Source: Desulfobacterales bacterium
GTDB taxonomy: Bacteria; Desulfobacterota; Desulfobacteria; Desulfobacterales; JAEINQ01
Direction of reading: 5' to 3'
Assembly (NCBI GenBank): GCA_016342285.1
Contig: JAEINQ010000059.1
Coordinates: 1 to 45,703 of the forward strand
Length of the DNA: 45,703 nucleotides
Shown here: one piece after another, positions 16,360 through 26,884 of the stretch
How positions within the stretch are numbered: position 1 is the stretch's first letter
Layout of the letters: each line of letters begins with the position of its first letter
Made by a program: the position numbers and the translations under genes
Notes under the pieces: model-generated
What the model was told of the DNA's origin: nothing
What the model saw: the letters and a program-made list of their open reading frames with translations, nothing else
Database searches by the model: none

Positions 16360-19300
16360 ATGCCAATGACCCGTCCATCCATGATGACCCTTTTGGCGCT
16401 CACCGTCTGCCTGTGCTGCAACACGGCTTACGGTGTCGATTTCGTTACCAAAGACCGGTTCAAATCCGAGGCGGGGGGATATAAGGACTATCCGTTTCGG
16501 GTCTTGTTCCAGAAGCTCGCCCAGAGCCAGGGCGAGGAAAAGAAAAAAATCCGAACCGCGATCATTGAAAAACAGGTTTTTGACCGTAATATGCAGCGAC
16601 GGGTTGAAGCCGGCACGGTGAGTTACCAGCGCACTTACGGCGTTGTTCGGGAAATCAGTGAGGAACGCTTGGTGCTATGGGACACCCAGAATGAAACCGC
16701 GCGGACCTTTCATACGGGACTGCTGGCCATTCCCACGTTAAACCCGGGGGCGCACGAGGTCTCTTCTTTCAATCTTACCCGGTTTGCCGTGGTGGTCTAT
16801 AGCATGGACGATCGGGTCTATCAGTTGGAAATCGGGTTTCCGATGGCTGTGCCCAAGGACCTTGAGTTGAGCCGGGAAGGGTCCCGGAACCTGCTTCAAT
16901 GGGCCGAACCGTCAAAGACACCGAAACCGGTCGGTTACCGGGTACTTGTGGGCGGTGCGCTGTATCAATCCATCGAAGGGACCGCCATTCGAATTCCGAG
17001 AAAGCCGGACCAGGCGGCTGAATACACGGTTCGTGCCGTTTACCGCCACGGCCCGGTGCTGGTGGAGAGCGCGCCGTCGGCCACCGTGTTTGACCGTGCC
17101 ACGGCCACCGAGATAGCGGAAAAAAAACAGGCCGAACAGGCCTATGCCCTGATGCTCTCCACCCTCAACCCGGCAAGCTGGGAGAGCGCCCGGCGCATTC
17201 TAAACGAGAACCTGTCGGTTTTTTCGGCCCGGCTTGAGGAACGTCAGCAGGCTCTGGCGCTGGGGCTGACCCGTTTTTTTGCCGATATCGACGAAGGCGA
17301 CCGTATGGGGCGTTTGCAGCCTGAGACCGCCGAGTACCTGACCCGGTCCCTGCAATACTACGAGGCGGCCATGGAAAAGGGTCGGCATCTGGCGCCGACG
17401 GTGGATGTGGCCTTTATCCCCAGTCGAAAGATTCAGGAGAATCAAACCCGCCTGGCCCGGGCGGCGTCCCGAAACCGCGAGATGCTGGCCCGGGACACCC
17501 TGGAGGGAATCCTTGCCAGTTTGACCCCGAACACCTGGGAGGCGGCCCGAAATCGGCTCCTGGACCAAAAAGCGCTGTTGACGGCCCAATTGGCCGGGAC
17601 GGAGTTGGCCACCGTCAATGCCATGCTGGCCTTTGTTGCCGAAATCGATGCCGGTGATGTCCTGGCGCGCAGCGCCGGGGCCTCTGACGATCAACTCGCC
17701 CGGGCCGCCGAATTCTACGCGCGGGCGCGGCAACAGGCGGCGGAGGCTTCCGGGGTGGACGCGACCCTGACCGTCATTGCCGATGGTAAGAACCAGGCGC
17801 TTTCGGATCGGATTGCGGTCCTTCGCAGCCAGAGCCGTCAGGCCATGGCCCGGCAGGTATACGATGAGGTGATTGCCGATCTGACGCCGGACGGATGGCC
17901 AGAGGCCAGAAACCGGCTTTTGTCCCAGCGTGACCTGCTCTTGGCCGGTATGGATGCGGATCGACGGATCACCGTCGAGGGGTTGCTCCGATTCTTTTCC
18001 GACATCGACGCCGGCGATCGCTTCAGCCGAATGCCGGCGGTGACAACGGAGCAGATGGCTCAGGCCGCGGCGTTCTATCAAAATGCCCGACAGGCAGCGC
18101 TGGCGCTCGAGCCGGCGGTGAAGGTGTCGTTTATCGCTGATCTCAAGATCAGCGAGGGCAAGCGGATTGTCGATGCCATGGAAAGCCGGACCCAAGCCTT
18201 GCTGGCGCTGGAGACCTGGGAGCGGATCACCATGGGCCTGACCCCCGAAAGCTGGCCCGAAGCCCGACAGCAACTCTTTGACAACCGGGAATTTCTGCTG
18301 ACCTATCTCAATGCCGAGGCCCAGGCAAAGGTCAACCGCCTGATGGACTTTTTCGCCAGTATCGATGCGGGTGACCGGTTTGCGGCCATGGTGCCATCGA
18401 CCCTGGCCGTTTTGGAAAAAGCCCGGGCCAGCTTTCAAGAGGCTGAGAACAAGGCCGGTGTTCTTGCTGATACCGCGGCCGTCGGCTTCATTGCCCAGGG
18501 AAAACAGCAGGAAACCGCAGTGCGTATGCAAGCCATTGAAGCCGAGACCCAGGCACGATTGCTTCAACAGGAATACCAGCAGGTTGTGGCCGACCTGACA
18601 CCGGCCCGGTGGCTCGACGCCCGGCGGCGTCTCGACGCCCGGCGTGATGCGTTTCTCTCCCAACTCCCCGCGGTCCAGCAGGCAACCGTTACCGGTCTGT
18701 TGACATTTTTTTCCCATATCGACAGCGGGGACCGGTTGTTGGGGCTGGCCACCGCCGATGCCGCCGGTCTTGCCATGGCCAACGGTTTCTACGAAAAGGC
18801 TGCTCAGACCGCAGCCGGGCTGACCGCGTTCAAGGGGCTCGACGCGATCGTCCGGCAGAAGCTGCTCGAAGGCGACCGACGCATGGCTGCCCTGAAACAA
18901 GAAGACCTTCAGGCCCAGGCCAGCCTGGTTTTCCAGCGGGTTCGACGGGACCTGACGCCGACCCAGTGGCCCGAGGCCCGGCAACTTTTGGATGACAACC
19001 GGCGACTGCTGGAGGCCCACCTGCTGGCCGAAGACCTGGAAACGCTTCACCTGCTTGGGCGCTTTTTTGCCCATATCGATGCGGGTGACGGCATTGCCGG
19101 GCTGGCTTCGGTGTCGGTGGAACAGATGGAACAGGCCCTTGGCTTTTATGAAAAGGCGCGCCAACAGGCCCGGGCCCTGGCACCGGGAATGGCTGTCGGG
19201 TTTATCGCCGATATGCGCTTCAACCAAGGGAAGGCATCGCTTGCAGCCATTTCCGACCAAAAAATGCAGGCCCAGGCCGGACAGACCCTGGATCGTATCC

Positions 19301-20766
19301 TTTTGGAACTGACACCCTCCGGCTGGACCCAGGCCCGGCAGATGCTCATGGACAATCGTGACTTGCTGCTGACCCATGGAACGATTCCCCACAAGGAAAC
19401 GGCTCAGCGATTGATTGCTTTTTTTGCCGATATCGATGCTGGAGACAAATTTGCTGCCACAACCCCGGCCGTCCTGGCCGATCTGGAAAGGGCGCATTCT
19501 TTCTATGGCCAAGCCCGCGCCAAGGCCGAGGCCCTTGCCGATACCGCTTCGGTCGCCTTTATCGTCGCACAACGGCGCAGTGCCAGTGCCAGACGGATTG
19601 CGGCTGTGCGGGCCGAAACGCAGTCCGCAGAGGCCAGACAGATTTTTGAGCGGGCCCTTTCGGACCTGAATCCGGCACGGTGGACCGACGGCCGCGCTAC
19701 CCTTGACGCCCACCGGGAAATGCTGGAAACCCAGCTGGAAGGGGAGCAGCGGGCCCATTTTGACCGGCTGATGGCTTTTTTTTCCGATATTGGTCGAGGG
19801 GACCGTTTCAGTTCCCTGACCCCGCCCACCACGGCCTTGCTGGAAAACGCCCTTTCCGCCTATGGCGCGGCGGCCACCCAGGCCGAGGCCCTTTCGGCAG
19901 TGGTGGATCTTTCGTTTCTGACCCAACCCAAAATCGAAACCGTTAAGCGGAAAACGGGCGCCATACTGGCCTTGCAAGCCAAAGCGCATGCCGAAGACCT
20001 TTATGGGCAGATCATGGACCAGCTCACCCCGAGTCAGTGGACATCGGCCCGGGGCCTGATGGCGACCCACGGCTTGCTCCTTCAGTCAACCCTCGACGGT
20101 GAGCAGCGAGAAACCATGATGGCTCTGGATCGCTTTTTCAGCGAAATCGAAGAAGGCGACCGGCTCGGGGCCATTCAACCCGTCACCCGGGCCAACCTGA
20201 AGAATGCCGCCATGTTCTACGAGCGGGCCGATGAAAAAGCCGCGGCCCTGCCGGCAGCGGTAGATGTCCGGTTTTTGCCGAAAATGCGGCTCAACGAAAT
20301 TGCCGGACAACTTGCCGTCCAGAAGGCCTACGAGCAGCGGTTGGCCGAACAGGCCGATCAGCAGTCGGGCAAGCCGGCTTCCCGACCGAGGCCCACCGGC
20401 AAGGCCGCCATCAAATACGCCCTGAAGGATTTCAATACGGGCGACTACCCCATGGCCCTTCAGGGGTTTTCCCAAGTCTACCAGAAGCAGATCGGCATGA
20501 TGCGAAAAAAGGGGATGAAACGGCTTCAGGGCGTGATGGGGCTTCCGGATAAATACCGTGCTGAAATCGTCTTTCTGGTCGAGCTTGAAACCTTGCTGGC
20601 CAAGAGCGCCTCCAAGGACCAATTTGCCGTGGAAGAAGCCCTTGGCGCCTTGTCCGACCGCATTCTTGAAGGCCGCGGCATGTGGGGTATCATCCCCCAG
20701 GACCGGCGGGACAAAATGGCCAATCGCCTGGAAAATATCGCTTTTGAAACTCAAGAAAGTGGGTGA
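16360..20766 (+). CDS. Exported 1,468-aa protein with nine ~119-aa tandem repeats
   Basis: ATG 16360 follows a GAGAGG SD and gives a signal peptide (SMMTLLALTVCLCCNTAYG, cleavage near residue 25). An N-terminal region is followed at about 164-250 by a fibronectin III-like unit (NLLQWAEP…GYRVLVGG…YTVRAVY). Residues 267 to about 1337 are nine tandem repeats of 119-120 aa. Each opens with [DS]L-x-P-x-x-W-x-x-A-R, has a core F-F-x-x-I-D-x-G-D-R, then FY-x-x-A, then V-x-F-I and a long helix. The last 130 residues are TPR-like (FNTGDYPMALQGFSQVYQ). I know no family for the repeat. It is probably a long periplasmic rod or scaffold working with the ABC/VWA genes before it. The next gene starts 3 nt after its stop. 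Confidence 0.85.
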   Translation: MPMTRPSMMTLLALTVCLCCNTAYGVDFVTKDRFKSEAGGYKDYPFRVLFQKLAQSQGEEKKKIRTAIIEKQVFDRNMQRRVEAGTVSYQRTYGVVREISEERLVLWDTQNETARTFHTGLLAIPTLNPGAHEVSSFNLTRFAVVVYSMDDRVYQLEIGFPMAVPKDLELSREGSRNLLQWAEPSKTPKPVGYRVLVGGALYQSIEGTAIRIPRKPDQAAEYTVRAVYRHGPVLVESAPSATVFDRATATEIAEKKQAEQAYALMLSTLNPASWESARRILNENLSVFSARLEERQQALALGLTRFFADIDEGDRMGRLQPETAEYLTRSLQYYEAAMEKGRHLAPTVDVAFIPSRKIQENQTRLARAASRNREMLARDTLEGILASLTPNTWEAARNRLLDQKALLTAQLAGTELATVNAMLAFVAEIDAGDVLARSAGASDDQLARAAEFYARARQQAAEASGVDATLTVIADGKNQALSDRIAVLRSQSRQAMARQVYDEVIADLTPDGWPEARNRLLSQRDLLLAGMDADRRITVEGLLRFFSDIDAGDRFSRMPAVTTEQMAQAAAFYQNARQAALALEPAVKVSFIADLKISEGKRIVDAMESRTQALLALETWERITMGLTPESWPEARQQLFDNREFLLTYLNAEAQAKVNRLMDFFASIDAGDRFAAMVPSTLAVLEKARASFQEAENKAGVLADTAAVGFIAQGKQQETAVRMQAIEAETQARLLQQEYQQVVADLTPARWLDARRRLDARRDAFLSQLPAVQQATVTGLLTFFSHIDSGDRLLGLATADAAGLAMANGFYEKAAQTAAGLTAFKGLDAIVRQKLLEGDRRMAALKQEDLQAQASLVFQRVRRDLTPTQWPEARQLLDDNRRLLEAHLLAEDLETLHLLGRFFAHIDAGDGIAGLASVSVEQMEQALGFYEKARQQARALAPGMAVGFIADMRFNQGKASLAAISDQKMQAQAGQTLDRILLELTPSGWTQARQMLMDNRDLLLTHGTIPHKETAQRLIAFFADIDAGDKFAATTPAVLADLERAHSFYGQARAKAEALADTASVAFIVAQRRSASARRIAAVRAETQSAEARQIFERALSDLNPARWTDGRATLDAHREMLETQLEGEQRAHFDRLMAFFSDIGRGDRFSSLTPPTTALLENALSAYGAAATQAEALSAVVDLSFLTQPKIETVKRKTGAILALQAKAHAEDLYGQIMDQLTPSQWTSARGLMATHGLLLQSTLDGEQRETMMALDRFFSEIEEGDRLGAIQPVTRANLKNAAMFYERADEKAAALPAAVDVRFLPKMRLNEIAGQLAVQKAYEQRLAEQADQQSGKPASRPRPTGKAAIKYALKDFNTGDYPMALQGFSQVYQKQIGMMRKKGMKRLQGVMGLPDKYRAEIVFLVELETLLAKSASKDQFAVEEALGALSDRILEGRGMWGIIPQDRRDKMANRLENIAFETQESG
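17158..20371 (+). repeat. Coding tandem repeats, nine units of about 357-360 bp
   Basis: The nine units encode the 119-aa repeats of the 1,468-aa protein. They are clearly related at protein level (L-x-P-x-x-W and F-x-x-I-D-x-G-D in nearly every unit) but divergent in DNA, so the array is old and kept by selection rather than a recent slippage product. Unit 8 has I-G-R-G-D and unit 9 I-E-E-G-D in place of I-D-A-G-D. Confidence 0.85.
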
Positions 20767-20769
20767 TCC

Positions 20770-21366
20770 ATGAACATGGGAATGGGTGCTGTCACGAAAC
20801 GTTTGATCCCATACGGCGTCATGGCTTTGTTGGTCATGGCTGTTGCCTCATGTGGCAAGGACGCAACAGACGGTGATCAGAAGGTATTGGCCACCGTCAA
20901 CGACTACCGGATGACCCTTGACGATTTTCATCGGCAACTCAATGCGGAGCTGGAGTTTACTCCCGAGGTCAAGTTGACCCGAGAGGTTCGAAAGCATTTT
21001 TTGGAAGAGCTGATTCGAAAAGAACTCATGATCCAGGAGGCCAAGCGGCGGGGGCTTGATTCCGAGCCGGATTTTGTGCGGGCCATCGAACGTTACTGGG
21101 AGTCGACCCTGATCCGTAAGCTGATCGAAATCAAGGGGGCGGAGATCGAGGCGCGGACGCTTATTTCCGAAGATGAAATAGCGGCCCAATACCGAAATCT
21201 TCAAAAAGTCGATGCCAACCTTCCGCCCATGGAAGAGATGCGAAATCAGCTGACCAAACACCTGAAAGAGGAAAAGAAGACCCTGCGGCTCCAGACCTGG
21301 ATCAACGGGCTATGGGAACGCAGCCGTATTGAAATCGACGAGGACTTGATGCAGGGCAAACCGTAA
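20770..21366 (+). CDS. SurA-N-like lipoprotein without PPIase domain
   Basis: 198 aa with a lipoprotein signal (MALLVMAVASCGK, Cys near residue 29). The next part, VLATVNDYRMTLDDFHRQL … LEELIRKELMIQEAKRRGL, is the N-terminal chaperone domain of the SurA/PrsA/PpiD group. It ends after the helices (RNQLTKHLKEEKKTLRLQTWINGLW) without the parvulin domain seen in full peptidyl-prolyl isomerases, which is about 100 residues. It may therefore chaperone without isomerase activity. The start is 3 nt after the stop of the repeat protein, so co-translation is likely and the repeat protein is a natural client. Confidence 0.82.
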   Translation: MNMGMGAVTKRLIPYGVMALLVMAVASCGKDATDGDQKVLATVNDYRMTLDDFHRQLNAELEFTPEVKLTREVRKHFLEELIRKELMIQEAKRRGLDSEPDFVRAIERYWESTLIRKLIEIKGAEIEARTLISEDEIAAQYRNLQKVDANLPPMEEMRNQLTKHLKEEKKTLRLQTWINGLWERSRIEIDEDLMQGKP

Positions 21367-21459
21367 AATAATTTTTTGGCGTGCATGTCGTGTCGTGAAT
21401 ACGGGACCGGAACAGTTTGCCCATATGAAACAGCGAAGAGCCAAAAGAAGGACGCCGCC

Positions 21460-22026
21460 ATGATTCGAAAAAAAAAGATCGGTTCCCAACGAAGGATCTA
21501 TTATATCAAGAAGGATTTTCAGTTCAGGTTCATTTTTAAGTTCTGCCTGCTGGTCTTGGCCGGCGGCCTGGTATCCACCGGCATTCTATCCTTTTTCTCA
21601 AAGGGGACCCTGACCTCCACCTTTGATAACAGCCGTCTTGTCATCGAGAAAACCTCCATCGCTATCCTGCCTGCCGTGGTCTACACCAACCTCATCACCC
21701 TGGTTCTGATTACCGTGGCCACCGTGGCCGTCACCTTGCTGGTATCCCATAAACTGGCGGGGCCCATGTTTCGGTTCGAGGCCGATTTGAAGATGATCGG
21801 AGAGGGTGAGTTGACCAAGAAGGTCCGACTTCGAAAGGAGGACCAGCTCAAGGACCTGGTCGGAAGTCTCAATGACATGACCGCCAGCCTTCACGGCAAG
21901 GTGGCGGACATCCGTTCCCATATACGGCAGGCGCGCGATTTTGCATCGGAAACGGAGAATGCCGGGGCCATCGGTGAACGATTGGACGCGGTTCTCAAGG
22001 ACATCGACGACAAATTCATTCTTTAG
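21460..22026 (+). CDS. Two-helix membrane protein with HAMP domain
   Basis: 188 aa from ATG 21460, with AAGGA at good spacing; a longer frame from 21376 has no SD. A basic N-terminus (RKKKIGSQRRIYYIKKDFQ) precedes helix 1 (about 27-47) and helix 2 (about 70-92). A HAMP segment follows (VSHKLAGPMFRFEADLKMIGEGELTKKV … LVGSLNDM) and then a coiled helix. No receiver, kinase or methyl-accepting domain is attached. Such HAMP-only proteins are found in Deltaproteobacteria and may relay membrane state by direct contact. Its position between the lipoprotein and the HExxH gene suggests it belongs to the same envelope system, but a spacing of 93 nt leaves room for a separate promoter. Confidence 0.82.
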   Translation: MIRKKKIGSQRRIYYIKKDFQFRFIFKFCLLVLAGGLVSTGILSFFSKGTLTSTFDNSRLVIEKTSIAILPAVVYTNLITLVLITVATVAVTLLVSHKLAGPMFRFEADLKMIGEGELTKKVRLRKEDQLKDLVGSLNDMTASLHGKVADIRSHIRQARDFASETENAGAIGERLDAVLKDIDDKFIL

Positions 22027-22041
22027 AGACCGGTTATAACC

Positions 22042-22644
22042 ATGTCCCCACGGTTGCCCCCCTTGATACGACTGTTCATGCTGATTCTGGCCGTTGCAGT
22101 GGCCATGCTCTGGCAATGCGTCCCTGAAGCTGAAGCCCAGGCCGGACCGGCAGGCCAAGGAGAATGGCAACGGTTGCCCACCCGGCGAACGGTGATCCAT
22201 TACCGGAGTTTTCAGGATCTGATACGGTTCAATGAAAAGATCTCTTATTTCCCGGGCGATCTGGCCATCAAAAGCCTGACCGCACCGAAGGATGCCAAGG
22301 GGATTCAAGGGGTATTAAAACAGAAGGTGGATGCGCTGTTTGATCGGGCCCAGGAGATTCTGGACATGAGAAAGCGGATCCCGCGGGTCAATATTTACGT
22401 TTATTCCAGCACCGATTCCCTGCGGGCTGCCTACCGGGAACTGTTTGGCGGAGAATGCCAACTGCGGGCATGGTATCTGTTCGAAACCAAGACCGTCTAT
22501 CTGGATGCGACCGACACCCACGAAGGGATTGTGGCCCATGAAATGGGCCACCATATCATCGACCACTTCTTCAAGGCCCGCCCGCCTTCAGCCACCGCCG
22601 AGATTCTGGCCCGATACATCGACGCCAACCTCTTGAAACAATGA
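22042..22644 (+). CDS. Exported HExxH metallopeptidase-like protein
   Basis: 200 aa with a signal peptide (LIRLFMLILAVAVAMLWQC … AEAQA). The mature part ends in a zinc-peptidase pattern: HEGIVAHEMGHHIIDHFF with H166, E167 and H170, and a Glu at 187 (TAEILARYID) that could be the third ligand, as in gluzincins. A preceding segment (IPRVNIYVYSSTDSLRAAY) resembles the strand before the active site in peptidase MA-like enzymes. At 200 aa it is short for a complete peptidase but contains all putative metal ligands. It is the last gene of the apparent operon (15 nt after the HAMP gene) and could trim or monitor envelope proteins. Confidence 0.78.
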   Translation: MSPRLPPLIRLFMLILAVAVAMLWQCVPEAEAQAGPAGQGEWQRLPTRRTVIHYRSFQDLIRFNEKISYFPGDLAIKSLTAPKDAKGIQGVLKQKVDALFDRAQEILDMRKRIPRVNIYVYSSTDSLRAAYRELFGGECQLRAWYLFETKTVYLDATDTHEGIVAHEMGHHIIDHFFKARPPSATAEILARYIDANLLKQ

Positions 22645-22649
22645 ACGAA

Positions 22650-22706
22650 AAGGTGAGGGCCGTCCATTTGACCCGTATCGGAACGTATTTCTGACAAATG
22701 CTATAA
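22650..22706 (+). repeat. Intergenic direct repeat, copy 1
   Basis: The segment AAGGTGAGGGCCGTCCATT through GGAACGTATTTCTGACAAATG recurs at 27923-27979 with only a few differences. It lies just after the end of the eight-gene operon. It is non-coding and of unknown nature; being present twice within 5.3 kb suggests a genome-wide family. Confidence 0.75.
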
Positions 22707-22762
22707 ATTTGGCAGAAACGTTTGGTGGTGGCGGCCCGGAAAGGTTCTGCCGTTGCGGCGAG

Positions 22763-22809
22763 AAAACGGCCAAGGGAATTCTTAATTCCCAGCGTTTACT
22801 CCTTGGCCG
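22763..22809 (-). terminator. Nested-hairpin terminator of the 22796-23431 gene
   Basis: On the minus strand CGGCCAAGG (22801-22809) pairs with 22767-22775, enclosing GGGAATT/AATTCCC (22774-22790), followed by TTTT (22763-22766). The outer stem starts inside the last codons of the gene. T-run length is only four, so termination may be partial. Confidence 0.6.
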
Positions 22810-23431
22810 CGATCGCCTCGGCCGTCTTTTCTTTCCTGTCGGTCGCCTTGACCAGGAAGACATTGCCCTGCTTGTCCTTTCTAAGAACAACCTTGGGTGC
22901 CGTATCGGTCTGGTTGAATCCGTAGTAGAAGGCTTTGGGCCTTTCGGCGCTGGCCAGAGTTGAGCCATTGTTTTTGAAATAGGCGAGATCCGCTACGGTT
23001 TCCTCGGCCGAGATATGCAAGACATTTCCGGCCATGGCCACCCGGATGGGTGAAAGAATGCTCTGGGCAAAGGCGTTGAACCGCTGAATTTCGCCCTGGG
23101 TGACTTTTTTGAACGTGAGGGTCGGGGTGATGCCGTCGTCGGTGGTGAACTTCAGCCATCCCGAACCGGGGGCAAGGGCGACCAACTCAAGTTTTTCACC
23201 AAAATATTTCGGCACGTTTGGGGCGATTTCCAGTTTCGTGACGCGTCCCTCGCGATTGTGGTGCAAAGCGGCCTTCGATGATAACCGATCAAGGGTGGAG
23301 GGCTTTTCGTAGCCTTCCGGTCTGGTGTGTGTGGCCGGCTCCATATGCCGACTTTCCCAGTAGTTGATGGAAAAGATGCTGCCACAAATTACACAAACAT
23401 AAGCTGTAAGAACCATTCCTGTTTTTTTCAT
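22796..23431 (-). CDS. Secreted or membrane-anchored hypothetical protein, 211 aa
   Basis: The start is ATG 23431, which follows GAGGAGAG at good spacing, rather than the longer frame from 23512. An N-terminal hydrophobic stretch (TGMVLTAYVCVICGSIFSIN) is either a signal peptide or a single anchor. The remaining 180 residues are strand-rich (KLEIAPNVPKYFGEKLELV, GSGWLKFTTDDGITPTLTF) and end in a charged, alanine-rich tail (KEKTAEAIAAKE). I do not recognise a family. It is transcribed alone, convergent with the ABC/VWA operon. Confidence 0.7.
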   Translation of the reverse strand: MKKTGMVLTAYVCVICGSIFSINYWESRHMEPATHTRPEGYEKPSTLDRLSSKAALHHNREGRVTKLEIAPNVPKYFGEKLELVALAPGSGWLKFTTDDGITPTLTFKKVTQGEIQRFNAFAQSILSPIRVAMAGNVLHISAEETVADLAYFKNNGSTLASAERPKAFYYGFNQTDTAPKVVLRKDKQGNVFLVKATDRKEKTAEAIAAKE

Positions 23432-23777
23432 TTTGTGCTCTCCTCGGTGAGGGTGATCAATGCCATTTTCCCGGGCATTGGCACGCGAGTCATACCCCTG
23501 CGTACGGTGCAAGATGTGCTGCTTTAATTAGCTTTTGAATATAAAACCCATCCGATGAAACAATTCAACGGGGGGGGGGTTGCTGACCGTATAGTGGGCA
23601 CATTATATACCCATTATATATTTGGCACCGGGGTTTCCCCGGTGCACCGGCATCAGTGGTCTGTACCGAATATCGGCACATCGGGGGACTACTTTAGAAA
23701 AAAATGCAGGGGAGAATGGCGTGGGTCGAATTTTGTGGGATGTCTGGTGGCTCCGGGCGGCAGGTTTGCCCGCGTCG
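23432..23777. other. Intergenic region with a G10 run and a GC hairpin
   Basis: No gene is visible. A run of ten G lies at 23570-23579. GCACCGGGG-TTT-CCCCGGTGC (23625-23645) is a perfect 9-bp hairpin next to AT-rich TATATA-type strings; it may end transcription from the ATPase gene at 23778, although no T-run follows on either strand. The promoter of the 22796-23431 gene should also lie here. Confidence 0.5.
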
Positions 23778-24470
23778 TCATTCCGTGACGAGCATGGTGC
23801 CCGGATCGAGTTGAAGGCGCAAGGTATCTTCGGCCTTCTCGCCTTTGAGCAACCGGATGTGAATCTCCTTGCCTTCGGGATGCAGGGCGAGGACGGTATC
23901 GAAAAGATCCACGACGCTGTCAAGGGCCGTTGGGATCCCACTGGGGTTTCGTGTTTCGTGGCGGTGGGTGAGCACGGTGAACCACACTTTTATGCCCTGG
24001 CTACGGGCAAAGGCCTTGAGCTCGGAAAGGGACTGTACGGCGGTATCGTCGAAAGGAAGTCCGTCGATGATGACCACCTGGGGCTTGAAGATATCTTGTT
24101 CGGTCAAATCGGCCAGGCGTTCTTCAAGCTTCGGGACACTGAACCCCTCGACCTTGAAGGTCATGATGAAGCGATGGGGCAACAGGTCTTCCCATAGACG
24201 ATCAATCTGATGCACATCGTAGGTTTCGGCCAGCCGGCGAAACACCTCCCGGTACCACAGGGTCACCTTGTTGACCGGGTCGTTGAGGCTGATGTGCAAC
24301 ACATTTTGCCCGGAAAGAAGGGTGTTTAAGGCCACCTGAACCATCAGGGCGGTTTTGCCGACACCGGCCCGGGCCAGGACTGCACCAAAGCCGCCCTGAG
24401 GAAGAATACTGTCGGCGGTCTGCTCCAGGCGCCTCATGGGATTTCTCAGTATCAGATCATTTTTGACCAT
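23778..24470 (-). CDS. RecA-fold P-loop ATPase, cytoplasmic
   Basis: 230 aa from ATG 24470, with AAAGGAG at ideal spacing; the longer frame upstream has no SD. The Walker A motif (ARAGVGKTALMVQ) is near residue 33, and Walker B is QVVIIDGLPFDD near 142. The strand order and the segment NVLHISLNDPVNKV are those of the KaiC/DnaB-like RecA-fold group. No DNA-binding or partner domain is added. It lies about 160 nt downstream of fusA on the same strand and may be read through from it. The role is unknown; similar stand-alone ATPases are sometimes linked with regulation or DNA processing, but there is no evidence for either here. Confidence 0.75.
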   Translation of the reverse strand: MVKNDLILRNPMRRLEQTADSILPQGGFGAVLARAGVGKTALMVQVALNTLLSGQNVLHISLNDPVNKVTLWYREVFRRLAETYDVHQIDRLWEDLLPHRFIMTFKVEGFSVPKLEERLADLTEQDIFKPQVVIIDGLPFDDTAVQSLSELKAFARSQGIKVWFTVLTHRHETRNPSGIPTALDSVVDLFDTVLALHPEGKEIHIRLLKGEKAEDTLRLQLDPGTMLVTE

Positions 24471-24628
24471 GGAAAAGCTCCTTTCTTTCAAATGGATCAA
24501 CTGGACCTCCGGCGTCCGGGGGTGATGATCCCGGGCCAAACCGGGGAACGCGGTATCCTGCCGGCCATAAGTCGTTACCGGGATAGCAAAATCGGTGGTG
24601 GAACGAGGCAGACCGCTGAATTTGCTCA

Positions 24629-26716
<2,088 letters not shown>

Positions 26717-26784
26717 GGTCCTTTCCTCGTGCGGCCCCGATGGGCCAGTCTTCTTGCGGTGCGTCTCAACGAAGGTGTGAAGAT

Positions 26785-26824
26785 AAAAAAACCCCCGGCA
26801 AGGCGTTCGATCTGATCCCGGGGG
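26785..26824 (-). terminator. Terminator between the NUDIX gene and fusA
   Basis: On the minus strand CCGGGGG pairs with 26792-26798 to form a 7-bp GC stem with a 19-nt loop, followed by seven T (26785-26791). It lies 60 nt after the stop of the NUDIX gene and about 70 nt before the fusA start. It could also act as an attenuator for fusA. Confidence 0.75.
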
Positions 26825-26884
26825 AAGCCACAGAGAAATCCATATGAGTGTGAACAGTTAAATATATATAAAAAAAAACCGCTG

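Noticed and set aside
17200..20070. A 956-codon open frame on the minus strand opposite the repeat protein
   Set aside because: It is a shadow: the plus-strand gene has SD, signal peptide and repeat structure, while the minus-strand product is Gly/Pro/Arg-rich with no domain. High GC and tandem repeats keep the antisense frame open.
17158..20371. CRISPR or DNA satellite array
   Set aside because: Units are about 357-360 bp, coding and diverged in DNA. There are no short identical repeats with unique spacers.
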